DNA of 9,109 nt. It comes from Paracoccaceae bacterium (GTDB taxonomy: Bacteria; Pseudomonadota; Alphaproteobacteria; Rhodobacterales; Rhodobacteraceae). The stretch spans positions 1-9,109 of the forward strand of contig JAASTF010000117.1 in assembly GCA_021767525.1 (NCBI GenBank), in the 5' to 3' direction. Made by a program: the position numbers and the translations under genes. The notes under the pieces are model-generated. The model did no database searches. It saw only the letters and a list, made by a program, of their open reading frames with translations, and was not told the DNA's origin. Shown here piece after piece: positions 6,148 through 9,109 of this stretch; the stretch's first letter is position 1, and each line of letters begins with the position of its first letter.

Positions 6148-6662
6148 GCGGCAAAGGCGTCGATTTCCGCGCCCAGCGCCTTCCAATCAGTGTACTCGCG
6201 GTCGCCATGCGGATCGACCTCTTCGCCCTTTTGCCAGGCGATCCAGCGCATCGCGAGCCGGCGGAAGAAATCGTATTGCGTAAAGCGAAAGGCGCCGGCG
6301 ACCTGGCAGGTCTTGCCCGCCTGCCAACCCGTGCGGGTCTGGAACCCCTGCGCGATCCGCTCCAGGTCGGTCCATTCCTCGGCATCGTCGCCGGCCGCAG
6401 CCAGCGACACCGCCAGGAAAAGCGTGGGCATCTTGTTCAAGGCAAGTGCATTGCGCAGCGCGAACCCCTCGATCGCATCCTGGTAGCGGCCCACATGGAC
6501 CGAGGCCGCCAGGATCGCGGCGTCGCAGTCGGGCATCGGCTCGGCCCCGGTGTCGAGCTTCAGCAGCTCGACCGCATGCCCGGCCTGTCGCAGCCGGTCG
6601 GCGCAGAATTGGGCGATCTTGGCGGTCTGGCCCTCGGTCGTGGCGTAGGCGATCAGAATCAT
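6135..6662 (-). CDS. hemG: HemG-like flavodoxin (protoporphyrinogen IX dehydrogenase family)
   Basis: A 175-residue protein, close to the 181 residues of E. coli HemG. The N-terminus ILIAYATTEGQTAKIA is the strand-loop-helix that binds FMN phosphate. Further HemG-type segments are ILAASVHVGRYQDAIEGF (about 53-70), the long insertion region around 85-120, then GAFRFTQYDFFRRLAMRWIA and the C-terminal EYTDW. E. coli HemG oxidises protoporphyrinogen IX to protoporphyrin IX, passing electrons to quinone, in haem synthesis. Alphaproteobacteria more often use HemJ for this step, so the assignment is to the family and the activity is inferred. The start at 6662 is supported by AGGAGG 8 nt upstream (complement of 6671-6676); a longer reading to 6737 gives an Arg-rich N-terminus unlike the family. 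It lies 79 nt downstream of the hydrolase gene and may be cotranscribed with it. Confidence 0.82.
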   Translation of the reverse strand: MILIAYATTEGQTAKIAQFCADRLRQAGHAVELLKLDTGAEPMPDCDAAILAASVHVGRYQDAIEGFALRNALALNKMPTLFLAVSLAAAGDDAEEWTDLERIAQGFQTRTGWQAGKTCQVAGAFRFTQYDFFRRLAMRWIAWQKGEEVDPHGDREYTDWKALGAEIDAFAAQAA

Positions 6663-6713
6663 GGCTTCGTCCTCCTGCCGCGCAGGATGACAGACCGGGC
6701 GCGCCCGCACTTT

Positions 6714-6733
6714 GCGCCGCATCAAGGCGGCGC
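6714..6733 (-). terminator. Hairpin between the hydrolase and hemG-like genes
   Basis: GCGCCGC (6714-6720) and GCGGCGC (6727-6733) form a perfect 7-bp, all-GC stem with a 6-nt loop, starting 8 nt past the hydrolase stop at 6742-6744. There is no T-run on the minus strand after it, so it is not a standard intrinsic terminator. It may attenuate read-through into the hemG-like gene or stabilise the upstream mRNA end. Confidence 0.35.
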
Positions 6734-6741
6734 GCAACGAC

Positions 6742-7518
6742 TCAGGCGGATTTCAGGATTTGCGGCTGGCGGGCCTTGGCCCAGGCCCGCACGGCATCAC
6801 CAAAGGCCGTGAACAAGGGGCGCGAGACGGGATCGTTCGCCGCGTCCCATTCCGGGTGCCATTGCACCGACAGGGTAAAGCCGGGCGCGTCTTTCACGTA
6901 AATCGCCTCGGGCGTGCCGTCGGGCGCGTGCCCCTCGATCACGATACGGTGGCCCGCGGTCAAAATGCCCTGCCCGTGCAGCGTGTTGGTCATCACCTCG
7001 GGCGCACCGAACAGGCGGTGAAACACACCACCCTCGGCCAGCGTCACCTTGTGGCGAAGGGCGAATTTTTCCTCCAGCGTCCCATCGGGCGGCATGCGGT
7101 GGTTCAGGCGGCCCGGGATGTCGCGTATTTCGGGATGCAGCGTGCCGCCCATTGCCACGTTCACCTCTTGAAAGCCTCGGCAAATCCCCAGGAAAGGCTG
7201 CCCCCGCTCGACGCAGGCGCGCACCAGCGGCAGGGTGATCGCATCGCGCGCGCGGTCGAAATCGCCATGCGCCTCGGTCGGCTCGTGGCCATATTCCTCG
7301 GGGTGGACATTGGGGCGCCCGCCGGTCAGCAGAAAGCCGTCACAGGTTTCCAACAGCTCGTCCACCGACAGAAAGCGTGGATCGGCGGGCACGATCAGCG
7401 GCACACAGCCCGACACGGTGGCCACCGCCTCGGAATTCATCGTGCCCCCCGCATGGGTCGGGTAGGTGTCGTTGATCAGGTGCGTGTTGCCGATAATACC
7501 GACGACGGGTCTGGTCAT
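6742..7518 (-). CDS. Gamma-glutamyl-gamma-aminobutyrate hydrolase family protein (class I glutamine amidotransferase-like, peptidase C26)
   Basis: A 258-residue cytosolic hydrolase close in length to E. coli PuuD (254). The class I glutamine amidotransferase fold is marked by the nucleophile elbow FLGICRGFQEVNV with C113, and by the SVQWHPEWD motif with H221 and E223 completing the triad. The oxyanion-strand motif LLTGGRPNVHPEEYG (about 63-77) matches the PuuD group. PuuD cleaves gamma-glutamyl-GABA to glutamate and GABA in putrescine breakdown. No other polyamine gene is nearby, so the substrate is unproven and another gamma-glutamyl compound is possible. The start at 7518 gives MTRPVVGIIGN, the usual opening strand; in-frame ATGs at 7539 and 7548 would add 7 or 10 residues, and an upstream reading to 7590 crosses a promoter-like box. 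The ribosome binding site is weak (ACAGG). Confidence 0.88.
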   Translation of the reverse strand: MTRPVVGIIGNTHLINDTYPTHAGGTMNSEAVATVSGCVPLIVPADPRFLSVDELLETCDGFLLTGGRPNVHPEEYGHEPTEAHGDFDRARDAITLPLVRACVERGQPFLGICRGFQEVNVAMGGTLHPEIRDIPGRLNHRMPPDGTLEEKFALRHKVTLAEGGVFHRLFGAPEVMTNTLHGQGILTAGHRIVIEGHAPDGTPEAIYVKDAPGFTLSVQWHPEWDAANDPVSRPLFTAFGDAVRAWAKARQPQILKSA

Positions 7519-7549
7519 GGTAGGCCTGTTGTGCTGCATCTGGCGCATA

Positions 7550-7594
7550 GATATAGCGCGCAGGTGCTTAAGAAAACACCCCCCGCGCACCTGC
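7550..7594 (-). promoter_or_regulatory. Promoter-like box with an upstream inverted repeat before the hydrolase gene
   Basis: On the minus strand TATATC (complement of 7550-7555) is a -10-like hexamer 32 nt before the ATG at 7518. No good -35 is visible. Immediately upstream, GCAGGTGC (7560-7567) and GCACCTGC (7587-7594) form a perfect 8-bp inverted repeat around a 19-nt AT-richer centre, overlapping the place a -35 would occupy. It looks like an operator for an unknown regulator. The alternative is an mRNA hairpin in read-through transcripts. Confidence 0.35.
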
Positions 7595-7622
7595 AGCCCC
7601 GCACATGGGCCCTGCGCGCCTG

Positions 7623-7648
7623 AAAAACGGGCAGAGCCGGCCTATGCC
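7623..7648 (-). terminator. Probable intrinsic terminator of the glcB-glcG unit
   Basis: On the minus strand GGCA-T-AG (ending in the stop codon of glcG) pairs with CT-C-TGCC across a GCCGG loop, giving a 6-bp stem with one mismatch (7630-7648). After two bases comes TTTTT (complement of 7623-7627). The hairpin plus T-run is the standard layout, though the stem is imperfect. It would separate glcG from the downstream hydrolase gene. Confidence 0.45.
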
Positions 7649-8073
7649 TCGCCGGTCAAACCGCCCGCCGCCTCGATGCCGGCCAGCGCTGCGGCCTCGT
7701 CGTTTTCCGACGCATCGCCCGTCACGCCAACGGCGCCCACGACCCGGCCCTTGGCGTCGCGGATCAGCACGCCGCCCGGAACCGGCACCACCGCGCCGCC
7801 ATAAACCCCGTTCACGGCCGCCATGAAATAGGCCTGCGCCTCGGCGCGGGCCATTTGCGCGCGGCCCGCCATGCCCAGCATCACCGCGCCATAGGCCTTG
7901 CCGTGGGCGATGCCGAAACGCCCCGGCGCGGCCCCGTCGCCTCGTTCAAAGGCGATGACGTTGCCGCCGTCGTCCAATACGATTACCGAGAGCGGTTTCA
8001 TCCCCGCCTCTTTGCCATGCTCCATTGCCTTGCGAATGATCGTGCGCGCCTTGCGCAGGGAAAGTCCGGCCAT
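7642..8073 (-). CDS. glcG: GlcG/HbpS-type haem-binding protein (DUF336 family)
   Basis: A 143-residue single-domain protein of the GlcG/HbpS family, with full family length. Typical segments are ALSVIVLDDGGNVIAFERGD-like at about 27-46 (here PLSVIVLDDGGNVIAFERGD), then GIAHGKAYGAVMLG, and the glycine-rich VPVPGGVLIRD followed by VVGAVGVTGDASENDEAAA. Relatives bind or degrade haem (HbpS, a redox sensor component) or are encoded in glycolate-use operons (E. coli glcG) with no firmly established reaction. Here it directly follows glcB on the same strand with a 67-bp gap, which supports the GlcG reading. AGGA (complement of 8081-8084) lies 7 nt upstream of the ATG at 8073. No signal peptide is visible, so it is probably cytosolic, unlike the secreted HbpS. 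Confidence 0.88.
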   Translation of the reverse strand: MAGLSLRKARTIIRKAMEHGKEAGMKPLSVIVLDDGGNVIAFERGDGAAPGRFGIAHGKAYGAVMLGMAGRAQMARAEAQAYFMAAVNGVYGGAVVPVPGGVLIRDAKGRVVGAVGVTGDASENDEAAALAGIEAAGGLTGEA

Positions 8074-8092
8074 GGGTGTTTCCTCTCTCTGT

Positions 8093-8131
8093 AAATATCC
8101 CGGGGGAGTGTGAGGGGGCTGGCCCCCTCAC
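8093..8131. repeat. Palindromic intergenic element between glcB and glcG
   Basis: GTGAGGGGGC (8110-8119) and GCCCCCTCAC (8122-8131) form a perfect 10-bp inverted repeat with only two bases between the arms. Beside it, the minus strand reads CCCCCGGGATATTT (complement of 8093-8106). The element fills most of the 67-bp gap. The combination resembles dispersed intergenic elements I associate with Rhodobacteraceae genomes; that is recollection and not tested here. In RNA the strong hairpin could lower expression of glcG relative to glcB or protect the glcB mRNA. Confidence 0.6.
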
Positions 8132-8140
8132 CCCATCCGC

Positions 8141-9109
8141 TTAACCCGCCGCTTTCAATTCCAGGCGACGACGGTGCAGCACCGGCTCGGTATAGCCCGA
8201 GGGCTGCACGCGGCCTTCGAACACCAGATCGCAGGCAGCCTGGAACGCGATACCGTCGAAATCCGGCGCCATCGGGCGGTAATTCGGGTCGCCCGCGTTC
8301 TGGGCGTCCACCACCTTGGCCATTTTCTGCATCGCCGCCATCACCTGATCGCGGCTGACCACGCCGTGATGCAGCCAGTTGGCGATATGCTGGCTGGAAA
8401 TCCGGCAGGTGGCGCGGTCTTCCATCAGGCCCACATCGTTGATGTCCGGCACCTTGGAACAGCCCACGCCCTGATCGACCCAGCGCACGACGTAGCCCAG
8501 AATGCCCTGGGCGTTGTTTTCCACCTCGCGGGCGATCTGGTCGTCGGTCCATTTCTGGTAATTGGCCAGCGGGATATCCAGCAGCATGTCCAGATGCGCG
8601 CGCCGCCCGCCGGCCTTCAGCTTGTCCTGCACGGCGAAAACATCGACCTTGTGGTAATGCAGCGCGTGCAGCGTGGCCGCCGTGGGGCTGGGCACCCAGG
8701 CGCAGGTGGCGCCGGATTTCGGGTGCTCGATCTTTTGCTCCAGCATCTCGGCCATGGCGTCGGGCTTGGCCCACATGCCCTTGCCGATCTGCGCGCGGCC
8801 CTGAAGGCCGCATTCCAACCCGATATCCACGTTCAGGTTTTCATAGGCGCCGATCCAGGCCTTGCGCTTGATGAAATCCTTGCGGCTGAAGGGGCCGGCC
8901 TCCATGCTGGTGTGGATCTCGTCGCCGGTGCGATCCAGGAAGCCGGTGTTGATAAAGCAGACACGGCTTTTCGCGGCGCGAATGCACTCTTTCAGGTTGG
9001 CCGAGGTACGGCGCTCTTCGTCCATGATACCCAGCTTGACGGTGTTGCGCGGCAGGCCCAGGGCATCCTCGACCATGTCGAAGGTTTCGACGGCAAACGC
9101 CACCTCGTC
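8141..9109 (-). CDS. glcB: Malate synthase G, C-terminal part (5' end beyond window)
   Basis: The reading frame is open to the window edge, so only the last 322 residues of a protein usually about 720 long are present; the GTG at 9101-9103 is an internal Val, not the start. Malate synthase G condenses glyoxylate with acetyl-CoA to malate in the glyoxylate/glycolate pathway, as a cytosolic monomer. Motifs match E. coli GlcB: GIMDEERRTS (E427, magnesium ligand in E. coli numbering), INTGFLDRTGDE (D455, second metal ligand), AQIGKGMWA, WVPSPTAATLHALHYH, NNAQGILGYVVRWVDQGVGC with SKVPDI, and LMEDRATCRISSQHIANWL, whose Asp is the catalytic base (D631). The C-terminal PSGYTEPVLH segment is also conserved. 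All catalytic residues expected in this part are present. The gene ends with TAA at 8141-8143 and is followed by glcG. Confidence 0.97.
   Translation of the reverse strand, partial: DEVAFAVETFDMVEDALGLPRNTVKLGIMDEERRTSANLKECIRAAKSRVCFINTGFLDRTGDEIHTSMEAGPFSRKDFIKRKAWIGAYENLNVDIGLECGLQGRAQIGKGMWAKPDAMAEMLEQKIEHPKSGATCAWVPSPTAATLHALHYHKVDVFAVQDKLKAGGRRAHLDMLLDIPLANYQKWTDDQIAREVENNAQGILGYVVRWVDQGVGCSKVPDINDVGLMEDRATCRISSQHIANWLHHGVVSRDQVMAAMQKMAKVVDAQNAGDPNYRPMAPDFDGIAFQAACDLVFEGRVQPSGYTEPVLHRRRLELKAAG

Noticed and set aside
9101..9103. GTG as the start codon of malate synthase G
   Set aside because: Codons remain open to the window edge, and the segment aligns with the middle of full-length malate synthase G, so this is an internal valine.

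Overview
The window is GC-rich, densely coding DNA. It most likely comes from an alphaproteobacterium of the Rhodobacterales (Roseobacter/Rhodobacter type). The taxonomic call is inference. It rests on codon use strongly biased to G/C at third positions, an RTX-plus-Hint protein of a kind I associate with Rhodobacteraceae, a glcB-glcG pair, and a 'CCCCCGGGATATTT' plus G-rich hairpin intergenic element that I associate with that family. No rRNA, tRNA, CRISPR array, insertion sequence or phage gene is visible.

Left part (1-3490): a TetR-family repressor gene on the minus strand is divergent from a two-gene operon on the plus strand. The operon encodes a molybdenum hydroxylase of the isoquinoline 1-oxidoreductase / aldehyde oxidoreductase type: a small [2Fe-2S] subunit and a large, Tat-exported molybdopterin subunit. 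The 96-bp divergent gap holds two near-identical 24-bp operator-like sites (TGACA-N14-TGTCA) around a perfect 12-bp palindrome that supplies a consensus -35 box to each strand. The simplest reading is a TetR protein that represses itself and the oxidoreductase until an inducer, perhaps the substrate, is bound.

Middle (3491-6147): a 161-bp intergenic region with TTAAC-type repeats is followed by one large acidic protein of 831 residues. It has a short N-terminal module, three blocks of RTX calcium-binding repeats split by a beta-rich domain of about 214 residues, and a C-terminal Hint (hedgehog/intein-type) domain with its catalytic cysteine. This is the most unusual protein here and the best candidate for an under-described system.

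Right part (6135-9109): four genes on the minus strand. Read in transcription order they are glcB (malate synthase G, cut by the window edge), a glcG-like haem-binding/DUF336 gene, a class I glutamine-amidotransferase-like hydrolase (gamma-glutamyl-GABA hydrolase family), and a HemG-like flavodoxin. glcB and glcG belong together in glycolate/glyoxylate metabolism. A probable terminator and a separate promoter-like region divide them from the hydrolase and flavodoxin genes. The flavodoxin gene and the RTX-Hint gene converge and overlap by 13 bp, and the overlap is itself a palindrome.
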